NCBI RefSeq assembly: GCF_030035675.1
Contig: NC_084493.1
Location: 20,499,822 to 20,563,821 of the forward strand
DNA: 64,000 nucleotides
Direction: 5' to 3'
From: Rhineura floridana
Taxonomy: Eukaryota; Chordata; Lepidosauria; Squamata; Rhineuridae
Shown here: one piece after another, positions 10,983 to 23,095 of the stretch
Position numbering within the stretch: position 1 is the first letter of the stretch
How the letters are laid out: each line of letters starts with the position of its first letter
Program-made: the position numbers and the translations under genes
The notes under the pieces: model-generated
Database searches by the model: none
What the model was told of the DNA's origin: nothing
Seen by the model: only the letters and a program-made list of their open reading frames with translations

Positions 10983-11200
10983 TAAGTGTTGTATCCAATA
11001 CTGCTGTTCTGCTTGTGCAACAGCCTTCCGCTTGCACAGTGGAACTTCCTCATCCTCTCCTCCCTCCCCTGTGCACCCTCAAAATCTGCTCCAGAGAGTT
11101 GGGGGACCATCCAGAGCAAATTTGGGGGTATACGGGGAAGTCCTGTTGTGCCAGTGGAACTCTGCTCAAACTCTTTAGAGCTTGCTACAACCTGATAGTT
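10983..11200. repeat. TATCCAA/TTGGATA family repeat, copy
   Basis: Begins AGTGTTGTATCCAATACTGC and contains TGCTTGTGCAACAGCCTT, CTCCCTCCCCTGTGCA and GAAGTCCTGTTGTGC. The same blocks recur at 32985-33215 and 57813-58050, so this is a dispersed inverted-repeat family, not a gene. Confidence 0.55.
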
Positions 11201-12426
11201 TAAAGTTTATGAAATGAAAGGCACTGGCAAAGAAGGTGGAGGTAGAGTTGCTTGTGACTGCCACTTTTTCAAAACGTCTGGATCACAGGAGCATTCCACC
11301 TCTAACATGCTTTTATAACTTGTGCCCTCAGAAAGCTGAATATAATCACCTACCATATATGATGGCCTACCAGGAAATAAACGAGACTCCTCTTTTTCAC
11401 CATCCTGTGGAAGCAGCAAAAACAGGGAGGCTGCCAAGCGCCTGAAATGTCTCAGTACATGGCCATAGGCTGCGTTGTGCTTGGTGGGTCACCAGCAGAA
11501 TCACAACAGCCTGCAAATGTTGTTCTTCATTTGCCCAACACATCTAATGCATATAAGAACAGCACACTGAAGAAATGGTGACCCACAAAGCCAAATGCTG
11601 CCCATCAGCCATGATGTTGACGTGGCTCCTCAAGTACATGTTATGAATGAATGAATCATTTTATTATGGTCGCAGACCACATATTAAAAAAGAGACATAA
11701 AAAGCAAACATACAGCATGGAGGATTTAAATATTTAGGATACAAAGCTACCATAGTTCCAAAAGCCCAGAGACAATTATTTAGAGAGCGGGTTGAGAACA
11801 TTTTTTCCCAATTAAGTACATGTTATATATGAACATGCAGAAGTGTGTTTATCAAGTTCTTGGGACCCGAGTTGTGGCACATGATGGGGACACATCCTTT
11901 ACTTGCCAACTTCGGTGGTGGTGGGGAAATAACACAGGCTCCAGTTACAGGTTCAAAACAGGTTTGAGTTTTTTATAACCCAGTGAGCGGTTAGTAGAGG
12001 CAAATATATATCTGTGTGAAGGTTTCACAGTATGGACCAACAGCTTAATTTTACTAGTTCTGTGGCGAGAGTGCAACAGACAGAGGGAAGAAGAATTACT
12101 GATACTGTATGAGGAGAGGAAAAGGATGCTAGAGATCTGGTAGGCTGCAGTGGAGGCTTAAATGCAAAAAGGTGAACTCTAAATGTAAATGATGCCAGTG
12201 GAAGTTAGAGTGGAGAGAGAGATGCAGGAAATAGGGCGGAAAGACTGAAGTGCTAATAGTGACCTGTTTCAAAGAGAAAATGACACGTTCCAGGCAGCAA
12301 AATACTGTGGTCTGAACTGGTTGAATTTCCTTGAAATGTTTCTTCCTGGAGAGAAGATATGGGGAGGACAGGGAGATATCTACACAATAAACAATTGCTG
12401 TGTCTTTATTGTTTACATTGAGCTAT
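11201..12426. other. Intergenic stretch
   Basis: No gene seen. At 11643-11690 a (TGAA)n run followed by TTTTATTATGGTCGCAGACC looks like an inverse LINE tail of unknown family. The rest is unassigned. Confidence 0.45.
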
Positions 12427-12434
12427 GTGGTCAC

Positions 12435-12877
12435 TAGGGATGGGTGAGAATTTTGATTCAGTTCGCATTTCAAGCAGAATCAAATTTGCAATTTCTGAAA
12501 CAATATGAGAACCGAAACACAGCCATCCTTTGAAATTTGCATTTATTAGAATTTTGGGATGCAGTTCGCCAACTGAACAACATTTACAAAAATGCATATA
12601 TTAGGGGAAAGTGTGCAGAAAAATGAAAACATAAGTGAAAATAACATGCAAAAGGGCATGAACTGATGAGAAATGGCTTGCAAAAATGCGTACCTTTGTC
12701 AAAACTGCCTACAAAAATGTGTTTATTTGGAGAAATTCGCACTAAAATGGTGGAGAATTTTCATGAGGATTTTTTTTTGAAAAAAATTGCAGATTGCTGT
12801 AGAAATGTAGAAGACTGAATTTAACATTGGAAAAATGAGACGCTGAGAAAACCGAAAGACAGATCTTTCCATGCCTA
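12435..12877 (+). mobile_element. Non-autonomous hAT-like element (TAGGGATGG family), reference copy
   Basis: Left end TAGGGATGG pairs with right end CCATGCCTA. The flanks GTGGTCAC (12427-12434) and GCGGTCAC (12878-12885) match at 7 of 8 bases, an 8-base target duplication typical of hAT transposons. The inside is AT-rich and made of loosely repeated 40-base blocks such as AAAATGCATATATTAGGGGA with GTGTGCAGAAAAATGAA. No coding capacity. Related copies lie at 25240, 29456, 29910, 36417 and 52985. Confidence 0.75.
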
Positions 12878-12885
12878 GCGGTCAC

Positions 12886-14095
12886 TGCACAATATGTTCT
12901 TTTTATGATTTGCCTGGCTGCAAAGGAGCAGGAGATTGTGAAACATTTTTTTTTCCATTTCAAGCCAGGTAATCTCTGCAGTGTTGTCCTCACCATTCTT
13001 CTTTGGCACAGGTTGGGCAGCCAAAGCACCATACCTTGCTTATGCAGAAACAGGCTTTACATATTTTCAGTTGAGCAATGCTTTCTGCATTTCAGTGATT
13101 TAAGCAGGTTGGGAGACTCCTGCACATGAATATATTGTTTTTCAGGTGAATTGGTACTAAATGCACTTTCTAGGTTAGAGCACGGTGATAGGATTTGTTC
13201 ATTGTAATATCTAAGGATTACCGCTGTTGTAAGAGGGAACTGGAGATGCTCGCAATTATTTGCAAGATGCTTAAGAGCCAATGAGATCCAGTAGAGGGAA
13301 TACTGGATTTAAAAGGTGGAATCCCAGCTCAGCCATGAATATATAGCTTTGGAACACTGTTCTCTTAATTTGATGGCACTTTTTTTGGGGGAAAGAATGA
13401 TCCATCTCCTATGTTGATGATGATTTAAAAATATGTCCAGTCTTTCTTCCCAAAGGAGCTAAGTTGACAAACACACAAGCAATAAAACAAAACATCTGAA
13501 AATATGAGGGTGATTGAAACCAGGATTGTAGAGGACTCTATTTGCTAAAACTGTATCCTGTAAAAAACAACAGGAAAATGTAACATACACGTAGGGTAGA
13601 ACAGAACACTAAAAAGAAAACAGTGCAGTGATATTCCTGTTAATTGTATTGTTGGTTCATATAATAAGGTTTTTGTTCTTTTAAAATCTCCATTTTTGGA
13701 TGAAGAGTAGAATGGAAAACAGAGAAGAGGAAGAGGCGTCTGATGATCATCCATGAGAATGGAAGAGGTTGAGGACGGAAGGAAACCTTCTTCCTCCCTT
13801 TGCCCTCCTGCTGTCTGTCTCACCCTCCAGGTGTTAAGCCCCTTTGCAAGCTGCCTTTATTTACTGCTGGATTGGGAGGGAGACAGATAGCCAACTCCCA
13901 GCTCCTTGTATCAGCCTAAGACATTAACAGTCATCTGTAAGCCTTGTCTGCAGTAATGACGACCAAGCACTAAAGATCTGTTTGTGAGGCCATGATCAGT
14001 GACACCTGGCCATCGTGGTGTGTGGATGTTTAGTTAGTCCTATACTATTGAGCCCTTTCTTCTCCAGCTGCCCTGTTACTAGGGCATGAGTTCAC
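12886..14095. other. Intergenic stretch, nothing recognised
   Basis: No exon, repeat end or structured element identified. Short open frames here lack homology I can recall. Confidence 0.45.
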
Positions 14096-14099
14096 AGGG

Positions 14100-14225
14100 T
14101 AGTCAACATGGTGCCCTCTACATGTTGTTGGACTACCAACTCGCATCATTCTGAGCCAGAATGACCGATATTCAAGGATGATGAGAATTGTAGTCCACTG
14201 ACATCTGGAGAGCCCCTGTGGGTAC
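14100..14225. mobile_element. Palindromic MITE (ACTACAACTCC family)
   Basis: Left arm TGTTGGACTACCAACTCGCAT; right arm GAGAATTGTAGTCCACTGAC with ATCTGGAGAG. Decayed copy. Confidence 0.6.
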
Positions 14226-14384
14226 CCATGCGGTAGCTCACATACCAGCAGAGTAGTGGAAGAAGGTGGTGGGTGTTCCCCAGCCATGGACTGGATTAGA
14301 CTTTTTCAAGAAGGCCTGAGATGGTTGTTTTAATAAATATTTTGTTGTGGACCACACTTCCTTTCAGCCTGAGCCAGTAATGTC

Positions 14385-14455
14385 CAATGGGCAGGGATGG
14401 TGGAAGTTGTAGCCCAAAACATCTGAAGGACATCAGGTTGGGGAAGGCTGATCTA
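14385..14455. mobile_element. Right half of a palindromic MITE
   Basis: GGAAGTTGTAGCCCAAAACA then AGGTTGGGGAAGGCTG match the right arm of copies such as 26755-26895. The left arm is absent or unrecognisable. Confidence 0.5.
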
Positions 14456-14849
14456 GAGGATATCTACCAGAGGTAACACTGAGGGTTTCTTCCCCCCCCC
14501 CATAGCTGTAAGATGACCACTGTCACAACTACGTAGGAAACAAAGTCAGGTTACTCATTCTGCACCATCCTTCCAGACCAAGCATGGACATTTGTAACCA
14601 CAGTGATTAATACTTTAATTACAAATATCAAGTTCATCTGTTAGATGATTGACAGGAGCTGGTACACAACTGTATTGCTTTACAGAACTATTTGGTTGCC
14701 TGTCAACCCTATGCAACTGGAGCCAATCGAATCTCCCTGGAGAATGTAACTTGAGCCAAGCCTAGCCTATAATGCTTGTTTCCTTGAAAGAATGTGATTT
14801 CTGACTTAACGAGCCTCATTAACTACTTTTTCCTGTTTACATTTCCTAT

Positions 14850-15088
14850 GTTATTTTAGGTTACATTAAAGTTTTAAGATTTTTTTAAAAAAAATGTTTT
14901 GTCTTAAATGTGTGATTTGGTTCTGATGTTTATTGTTAATGTTACGATGTTAACGTTTAAGATGGTTTCTTTTAAATGTTTTGTATTTTAAATGTGTGAT
15001 TTGGTTTGATTTTTTCCCCCAACACTGCAAACCACTTAGAGGCTCAAGTATGAAGCAGTATGCAAATAAATTTAGGATAATAATACAT
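14850..15088 (+). mobile_element. L2-type LINE 3' untranslated end
   Basis: AT-rich run with a repeated TTTAAATGTGTGATTTGGTT block, then AACACTGCAAACCACTTAGA and GCAAATAAATTTAGGATAATA, resembling the ends of L2 copies elsewhere in the window. Coding part absent. Confidence 0.55.
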
Positions 15089-16061
15089 CCTAGAGGAGCC
15101 TGGGGTTTGGCTGGATCTGGCGACATCTAACTCCAGGCTGTAACCGTTGAGTTTCTGAGAGCTGGACATATAAAGCAAGGGTGTGGTCAAGGTTGACAAT
15201 ACTTGGGAGAGCTCCTTGGCAAGGCCAACATTGATCTGGCAGGGTTCTGAACTCTGTTGACTTCAATACCGAACCAGCTTTTATATAGCACAGTTAGAGC
15301 CAGCTTCCATTTTCTCATGGGACACTCAGTTTGTCATTTGTCTGGGGTCTAGAATTATAGAGTCTTCTATAAGGCTGAAGAACAGGAGCGCAGAGCCTCA
15401 GGCCTGGGGGCCGAGGGTGGCCTCTGCATCTCTGTGCGGCCCTCAGGCCGCTGCCCAGGCTGCATGTTCTGTGATCGTGCCCTCTTGCTTGCCTGGATGA
15501 CAAGCAGAGGATCAGGATGTAGAAACTCCTATTTTTTTGAACGGCTGGAATGTAGCCTACAGTACAAAGATGAGAGTGACATCCGTTACTCCACTTGCTT
15601 TTGCCTCTGGCCCCACCCACCGCTGGTGTTTGTCTCCCTGAAGGTTGCCCATGAGGGCATAGGACCTTAGAGCGGAAAACATCTCCCCACCCCTGCTCTG
15701 AAATAATTTATTGTGACAAGTGACAATTGAATTAAATGGGCCTTATTTGGGCATTCATTAGGAAACAATTATGCACTTATACTGCAGAGCATCGTAGGAC
15801 ACTGTCCCACTTTCCAGGGCTGAAATGCCTAAGCTTCAGAAGGGCAAGCCACCATTTGTCCCTTTCCAGGTATTACACCTTAATAAAATAAGTTATTAGT
15901 GCCAAGAATGTCTGGTTATGCCAAGGTTTGCTAATAAAGATGGTTCTGTGGCAAGGAATTGTGGGGGAAACATCTTGCCTGAACTAGGGCCTCTAGCAGG
16001 CTGTGAGAAAGGGCCAGAGGAAGTGTTGAAAAAGAATTAGGAGGAGAGGCAAAAACTTGTC
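15089..16061. other. Intergenic stretch with a weak repeat
   Basis: 15340-15697 has GGCCCTCAGGCC and GCCTCAGGCCTGGGGGCC blocks and ends with CCCCACCCCTG, suggesting an old hAT-like element, but I could not fix its ends. Nothing coding is evident. Confidence 0.35.
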
Positions 16062-17258
16062 TTTAAATAATAATAATAAAATTTTATTTGTGAGTCGCCT
16101 ATCTTGCCGAGTCAACGGCCACTCTAGGTGACGTACATTTCCAATAAAATACAATATAAAACCAATAAAAACATACTCAGCCATTAAAAACACCACTCTT
16201 TCAAGTGGTCAACAACATGAAAACCTAACCCTCCCCAGAAGTGCCATAGGCCTGTCTGAACAGACAGGTTTTTAAGGCTCGGCGAAAGCCTATCAAGGAG
16301 GGGGCATGGCGGAGATCGAAAGGAAGGGAGTTCCAGAGGGTGGGAGCCACAATTGAAAATGCCCTCTCTCTGGTTTGCACCAGCCTAGCTTTTTCAGCTG
16401 GGGGAATTGAGAGAAGGTCTTGCGTGGCTGATCTTGTTAGGCGGCCTAATTGGTGATGCTGGAGGCGCTCCTTAAGATAAACTGGGCGGAAACCGTATAG
16501 GGCTTTAAAGGTCAGTACCAGCACCTTGAATTGGGCCCGGTAAACAACTGGGAACCAGTGTAGATCTATTAACACTGGTGTGATGTGATCACGGCGACGA
16601 CAGTTCCCAATTAAATGAGCCGCCGCATTCTGTATCAGCTGTAATTTCTGGATCGTCTTCAAGGGCAGCCCCACATAGAGCGCATTACAGTAGTCTAAGC
16701 GAGAGGAGACCAGGGCATGTACCGCTCGTGGGAGCAGGTGGACAGGAAGGTAGGGCCGCAGCTTCCGTATCAAATGAAGTTGATACCAAGCTGCCTGGCT
16801 CACTGCCAAAACCTGGGCCTCCATGGACAGTTGGGAGTTGAGAATGACCCCGAGGCTGTGGACCTGGTCTTTCAGGGGTAATTTTACTCCATTAAGTACC
16901 AGGTCTATATCTCCCAACTTATTCTTATCTCCGACGAGCAATACCTCGGTCTTGTCAGGGTTTAGTTTCAGCCTATTCCTTCCCATCCATTCACTAATGG
17001 ATTCCAGGCACTTGGACATGGTATCTACAGCCAACCTTGGTGAGGACTTAAACGAGAGATAGAGCTGAGTGTCATCCGCATATTGGTGACACTGCAGCCC
17101 AAATCTCCTGATGATGACCCCCAGCGGTTTTACATAGATGTTGAATAGCATGGGGGAGAAGATAGAACCCTGTGGCACTCCACAATTGAGAGGCCAAGGG
17201 TCTGAGACCTCATCCCCCAAAGCCACCCGTTGGTGCCATAACGATAATAAACAGCATA
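16062..17258 (-). mobile_element. L2-group LINE, 5'-truncated, long RT frame
   Basis: Minus-strand frame 16225-17258 reads VALGDEVSDPWPLNCGVPQG, SPMLFNIYVKPLG, the catalytic QYADDTQLY, RLKLNPDKTEVLLVGD, LDYCNALYVGLPLKT and LFRQAYG. It covers RT motifs B onward to the C-terminus without a stop. The 3' end is at 16062-16090 ((TAA)n on this strand's inverse). The motif with aspartate A and the endonuclease are missing, so it is a dead-on-arrival copy. Its sequence belongs with the copy at 22201-23095. Confidence 0.9.
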
Positions 17259-17271
17259 GAAAGGAAGGAAG

Positions 17272-17607
17272 GAGGAACATAGAAAGTTGCCTTACATTGA
17301 GTGAGACCGTTGGTCCATCTATGCTAGGGGCGGGGAACCCTTGGCCCTCCAGATGTTGCTGAACAATAACTCCTATCAGCCCTTGTGAGCATGGCCAATG
17401 GACAGGAGTTGTGGGAGTTGTTGTTCAGCAAGGTCTGGAGGGCCAATGATTCCCCACACCTGGCCTGGTCTACACTGAATTGGGAGTGGCTCTGAAAGCT
17501 TGTGGCGGGGCCTCTCCCAGTCCTCCCTGCAGATGTCTAGGATTGGACCAGGGGCCCTTTGCATGCAAAGCATGTGCTCTACTCCTGAAGCATGGCCCTT
17601 CCCCATA
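17272..17607 (-). mobile_element. tRNA-Ala-like SINE split by a MITE
   Basis: Inverse SINE: tail GAACATAGAAAGTTGCC and AGACCGTTGGTCCATCTATG at the left; then, after the MITE, GTCTACACTGAATTGG, GTGGCGGGGCCTCTCCCAG and the head TTTGCATGCAAAGCATGTGC. The two parts join as in the intact SINE. Confidence 0.7.
17324..17464. mobile_element. Palindromic MITE inside a SINE
   Basis: Left end TAGGGGCGGGGAACCC with CCTCCAGATGTTGCTGAAC; right arm GTTGTTCAGCAAGGTCTGGA ending GATTCCCCACACCTG. The arms pair over about 50 bases. This is the TAGGGGTGGGGAACC subtype of the ACTACAACTCC family. Confidence 0.7.
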
Positions 17608-17609
17608 AG

Positions 17610-19320
17610 GAGGAGGTGAAAGAAACTGGCAGGGGTGTTTTGGGGGAGGGTGTGTGGAAAAGGTACAAGATTAGTGGGAAAGGGGAGAAGAAATTACAGG
17701 AGATGAGGCATGTGGTGGTGGGATATAAAATATCAGAGCCTCTGGATCACGCAATTCTGCCTGAAAGGGGGAGGCTGAGTCATGATACCGCCAGAGCCAA
17801 TGTCTGTGCAAAGCTTGAGGAAAGCTGAACTATGGCACTTCTGGCTACACCGAAATAGCTGTACCAAAGAATATACAGTAGCATTATCTAAAGAGATTGC
17901 ATAGAGCATCAATAGAACATGCTATCCGTAATTTGCATTTGTATTGTGCTTTTAGAATGGGTCTCCAACCCAGTGCCTGTAGGTGGCAGGGCGCCTTTAT
18001 CGCTCCCAGGATGAACCATGATCCCCAGATTCCTAGCTTGCTTTTTTAAAAACAAAAAAGGAAAGTGTCTAGCATTTTCAGAAACTGAAACCCTAGATTA
18101 AATGTTCCTACCCAGGCTCCCTAAGCACATGACAAAAAATGATCCCATCACTTTAGCTGGACCTGGGAACACCCTCATTTAGCTAAGATTTCTATCTTAA
18201 TTTCCAATCAGAATTTTGTTTTGTTTTTAGTGGGATGCTCCAAGCAACTGTGGTTGATGCTTAATGTATCATGCTGAATGACATCAGTAGGGCCTGCCCC
18301 TGAAATCTCAGTGTTTGGGATGCTTCTGACCTGGCAACTCTAAATTCAACATGTCAACAGAGATTGTGCTTGTAAAATGGAAACCATGGGAAAACAAAGT
18401 AAAATGGATGTAAAATAGGTTGTAAATGTTATTTATTGGAATCAATGCAACTCAACATCATGCAATCTTCCTTTACATGGTTAACTACCGGCACAATACT
18501 ATGCACACTGACCTGGGAGTAAATCCTATTGAACTTAGTGCAGCTTATATTTGAGTAAGACATTTATACCATTGCATTGTAAGGTCTTTAGTAATGGCCA
18601 TGATTCAGTGGTAAGTGATGGTCAGTTTAGATTTGAACGTATTTGTATTTGAACGTATTTGTATTCGATTTAAATTTCCTTTTAATTTTTTTTTTTTTAA
18701 AAAAGACACCACACTTTTTACCAAAAGAAAAAAAACTGATATAAATAAGTAAAACCTGTTTTTATCCCACTGGCATGGCTCAGTAAGAGGGAATGAAAAA
18801 GAAGATAGTAAAGACGGTTTTTGCATTCAAGAATAAATGGCATGCTTTGTTCATTAAATAATTCAAAAAGCTGCTTACATTCTGGTTTTGCACGTTGCAA
18901 GCGTAGTTAAAAGGCTGGTGATTAATCAGCACCTATGGACTGTGGAATTCTTGCTTTTCAACAGGAGTTCTGTTGAATTAACATTTTTCACTGCTGAATA
19001 CGTCTGTATTATGTAACTTGATAAACACAAAAAAAATTAGCATCAAATCTGTTTGTATTTCTCCTACTTGGGGGGGGAGCACTGCTTTTTCCTTGAAGAG
19101 TAAATGTAGGCCAGGGTATTGAACTTACGCCAGAAAGATTGTGCCTTCTCCCCAGTGAACTAACTGCATAGTTGACTAATTATTAGGGTGGCATGAGGAA
19201 TAAAATATTAGGGATTTTAAATCTTTGATTCAGCTCAGTGAACCAGAGTTTGGAAAAACCTGCAAAGATTCCTGGGAAAACAGCCTCTCTGTGACCTCTG
19301 AGTAGCTACATATCTTGAAA
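17610..19320. other. Intergenic stretch
   Basis: No gene seen. 18488-18545 has TGACCTGGGAGTAAATCC and TTGAACTTAGTGCAGC, a fragment of the CAATCCTA-type repeat also at 46440, 49895 and 57068. The rest is unassigned AT-rich sequence. Confidence 0.4.
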
Positions 19321-19321
19321 G

Positions 19322-20865
19322 CATTTCCCATTCCTGGGAAAGGTCCTAGAAAGAGTGGTTGCGGACCAACTCCAGACACTCTTGACCGATTATCTGGATC
19401 CATTTCAATCGGGTTTCAGGCCCGGTTTTGGCACGGAGACGGCCTTGGTTGCCCTGTATGATGACCTTTGTCGGGAGAAAGACAGGGGGAGTGTAACTCT
19501 GTTGATTCTCCGTGATCTCTCAGCGGCTTTCGATACCATTGACCATGGTATTCTTCTGGAGAGACTTGCGGATTTGGGAGTTGGAGGTACTGCCTGGCAG
19601 TGGTTCCGCTCCTACTTGGCGGGTCGTCTCCAGAAGGTAGTGCTTGGGGAGCACTGCTCGACACCCTGGGTTCTACAATATGGAGTTCCGCAGGGGTCAG
19701 TTCTGTCCCCCATGCTGTTTAATATCTACATGAAGCTGCTGGATGCCGTCATCAGGAGTTTTGGAGTGCGTTGTCACCAATATGCTGATGACACGCAGCT
19801 CTACTTCTCCTTTTCATCTTCATCAGGTGAGGCTGTCAAGGTGCTGAACCGATGCCTGGCTGCGATAATGGACTGGATGAGAGCAAACAAATTGAAGCTC
19901 AATCCAGACAAGACTGAGATGCTGTTAGTAGGTGGTTCCCCTGACCAGATGGTGGATGTTTCACCTGTTCTGGATGGGGTTGCACTCCCCCTGAAGGAGC
20001 AGGTTCGTAGTCTGGGAGTTCTTTTAGAACCATCCCTGTCACTAGAGGCTCAGGTAGCCTCAGTGGCACGGAGTGCCTTCTACCAACTTTGGCTGGTGGC
20101 CCAGCTACGTCACTATCTGGACAGGGAAAACCTTGCGTCAGTTGTCCATGCTCTAGTAACCTCTAAATTAGATTACTGTAATGCACTCTACGTGGGGCTG
20201 CCCTTGAAAACGGCTTGGAAACTGCAGCTTGTACAAAATGCGGCGGCCAGATTGATAACTGGGACCAGACGGTCTGAACATATAACACCGATTCTGGTCC
20301 GCTTGCACTGGTTGCCCATATGTTTCCGGGCTCGATTCAAGGTGCTGGTTTTAACCTATAAAGCCTTGTACGGCATGGGGCCACAATACTTGACAGAATG
20401 CCTCTCCTGATATGAACCCACCCATTCACTGCGCTCAACATCAAAGGCCCTCCTCTGGGTGCCTACTCAGAGAGAAGCCCGGAAGGTAACAACAAGAAAA
20501 AGGGCCTTTTCAGTGGTGGCCCCCGAACTATGGAATACTCTTCCTGATTAGTTACGCCTGGCACCAACATTATTATCCTTTCGGCACCAGGTCAAAACCT
20601 TCCTCTTTTCCCAGGCATTTTAACATTTTTAACATCTTAACATTTTAATATTTTAACCATTTTAACATTTTAATATTCTAACATCTTAGTACTTCTACAT
20701 TTTTGTATTTACATGCATTTAATATGTGTTTAATTATGTTTTAATCTCTGTTTAATTTATTTTTAACCCCTGATTTGTGGTTTTAATTGTGGTTTTAACT
20801 GTATGTTTGATGTTTATCTGTTGTGAACCGCCCAGAGAGCTTAAATAAATAAATAAATAAAGCCT
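19322..20865 (+). mobile_element. L2-group LINE, 5'-truncated, nearly intact RT
   Basis: Frame 19355-20410 encodes FLGKVLERVV, YLDPFQSGFRPGFGTETAL, LSAAFDTIDHG (catalytic A), GVPQGSVLSPMLFN (B), QYADDTQLY (catalytic C, about 19780), LKLNPDKTEMLLVGG and LDYCNALYVGLPLKT. A TGA at 20408-20410 ends it early; similarity goes on to LFSQAF near 20615, with another stop. 3' tail (TAAA)n at 20844-20863. It starts within the RT, so it is 5' truncated. Belongs with the lineage at 43620-46170. Confidence 0.92.
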
Positions 20866-21133
20866 GAGGATACCGACTTCCTGACTCTTATGAAGATTTT
20901 GGGAATGTCGCCCAGTAAGAAGCAGGCACTCCTGCCAAACAAAGAAATAGTCTGCATAATGTTTATGATAATCTGAACCTTTAGAAGGAGACAGGATAGT
21001 GATCAGCTGTGATTGAAAAATCAAAAATTCACAGTAGGGAGTCTGCAGTCATTATCTAGGAATTCACTGAGGAATGGTTTCTGGAAAAAACATTCCTTGA
21101 CCGGTGATCCTAAATTCTTTCATTGTTCTCATT
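20866..21133. other. Intergenic stretch, nothing recognised
   Basis: Unassigned sequence between an L2 tail and a possible solo LTR. Confidence 0.4.
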
Positions 21134-21680
21134 TGTCACACCTGCAGCTTCCTGGTCACAATTACGTTGGGGTTAGTTCAGTTAGAAAAGGTATAAAACA
21201 TGAGAGGTTTGAAGGGGTCAGCAGGTCCTCTTTTTGGAGGGCTCCAACGGCTGCCTTACTTACCAACAGACTCCAGCATCATTGGGACAAAGCTGAGCTT
21301 TGGCGCTAAGGATTTGGGTGAGATCTTTCAAATCTAGCACTGGTTACACGAGGGCGGAGCTCTGGCTCATTAGGCTAGATATGAGTGTCTCTCTCAGCCT
21401 TAGACTCGCAGCAACTGTCCAGGAAAGGTATACACAACTTCTGGGTCTCTTTTCTCTCTATATGGGTGAGCTTGATGTGAAAGGGTGCATAAGTTTAGTC
21501 TCTTTGCTTTATCTAGTGTTGCTGAATGAATGAATACTAGTTAGAACACTGCTCATTGTTAATTGTAATTGTAAACTGCAATATTTTTCCTTGTTTCTTC
21601 TCTTAATAAAACCACTCTTTTTCTTTCTGTGTATGTGTCATTGAGCTAAATGTAGATTTATACATACTTTAGGGGTGACA
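21134..21680 (+). mobile_element. Possible solo LTR
   Basis: Bounded by TGTCACACC and GGGGTGACA, imperfect inverted ends of the TG...CA kind. A TATA-like GGTATAAAAC lies near 21190 and AATAAA near 21605, in the right order for an LTR. The flanks do not show a convincing target duplication, so this is tentative. Family not determined. Confidence 0.3.
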
Positions 21681-21789
21681 TGCAGGTAACTCCAGCAAAA
21701 GGTCCTGCTGCACTCGCAACAGGAGAATGTGTATTTCTAGTGAGCTATGGTAATGAGGAAGTCCAAGGTCCATTCATAACAAAGGGTGG

Positions 21790-22184
21790 AGTTGTCTGGG
21801 GTCCTAGGGGGTCTTAGACCCCTTACTTTTTTAGCAGCAGGGTTCCAGCAGGGTCCCTGTGTCTCTAGCATCCTATGAGCCAACCAGCATGAAAGGGGAG
21901 TGTGTCAGCTGCTAAGAAGAGTCTTCTAACATGCTTCCTTGTCCTTTCTTGCTGATTGGAACCAATTGGCGTGAAAGGAGGTGAGTCAGCTACAGAGACG
22001 ACTTTTCAGTAGCTAACACTCTCTCCTTTCATGCTGATTGGCTCCTAGGGACGTCTGTTGTTGTCGTCGGAGAAGGCATTAACAAAGACCTCATTCTCAA
22101 CCCAGCAGCAAAAAAAAGGACTAGAGGGCTGTGGTTGTGACTATCATGAAGGGACCCTTCACTTCTGAATTTGCCACTACACTA
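21790..22184 (-). repeat. CCAAT-rich repeat, copy A
   Basis: Inverse of 50937-51358. The right end, GAATTTGCCACTA, is the complement of TAGTGGCAAATTC, the start of copy B. Shared blocks include TGTTAGCTACTGAAAAG, GACAAGGAAGCATGTTAGA and GATTGG(A/C)(A/T)CCAAT-like palindromes. No coding. Possibly a non-autonomous DNA element; the family is unknown to me. Confidence 0.6.
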
Positions 22185-22200
22185 CTGCTAATCACTTAAT

Positions 22201-23095
22201 TGATTAAGCTGGATGGGAAGGAATAAGCTGAAGCTGAACCCTGACAAAACCGAGGTACTGTTTGTGGGAGACAAGGGAAGGCTGGGGGATGTGGACCTGG
22301 TGCTCAGTGGGGTACGATTGCCCCTGAAAGACCAGGTCCGCAGCCTGGGGGTCATTCTTGACTCCCAGCTGACCATGGAGGCTCAAGTCTCGGCTGTGAG
22401 CCAGGCAGCGCTGTATCAACTCCATCTGATATGGAGGCTGCGCCCCTACCTTCCCAACCATCTGCTCCCACCGGTAGTACATGCCCTGGTCACCTGTCGC
22501 CTAGACTACTGTAATGCACTCTACGTGGGGTTACCCTTGAAAACGGTCCGGAAGCTGCAACTGGTACAGAATGCGGCGGCTCGTCTGATTAAAGGCAGCC
22601 GCCGGCAAGATCACATCACTCCAGTGCTGAAGGAGTTGCACTGGCTACCGGTTGTTTACCGGGCTCAATTCAAGGTGTTGGTTTTAACCTTTAAAACCCT
22701 ATACGATTTTAGCCCAGTCTATCTAAAGGAGCGCCTCCAGCATCGTCAGGGATGCCGCTCAACAAGATCAGCCTCAGAAGACCTTCTCTTGATCCCACCG
22801 GTTAAAACAGCTAGACTGGTGAGGACTAGAGAGAGAGCTTTTTCAATAGTGGCCCCCACCCTGTGGAACTCTCTCCCAAATGATCTCTGCCATGCCCCTT
22901 CTATGATGAGCTTCCGCCGGGCCTTGAAGACCTGGCTCTTCAGGCAAGCTTTTGGGGTGGGTTAGGTTTTAACTGTTATGGTTTTAAATTTTAACGTTTT
23001 AATGTATTGTTTTATCTTGTACGTCACCCAGAGTGGCTGGACAACCAGCCCGATGGGTGACTAATAAATTTAATAAATAATAATAATAATTAATT
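22201..23095 (+). mobile_element. L2-group LINE 3' half
   Basis: Frame 22213-22965 reads MGRNKLKLNPDKTEVLFVGD, LPLKDQVRSLGVILDSQL, LDYCNALYVGLPLKT, LVQNAAARLI and LFRQAFGVG without a stop, then an AT-rich 3' end with CGTCACCCAGAGTGG and an (AAT)n tail. It starts after the YADD motif, so it is strongly 5' truncated. High similarity to 16062-17258 suggests relative youth. Confidence 0.9.

Noticed and set aside
16823-17062. Plus-strand frames opposite L2 reverse transcriptase
   Set aside because: Mirror frames of the L2 coding strand, as also at 19416-19664, 22188-22482 and 43811-44011.
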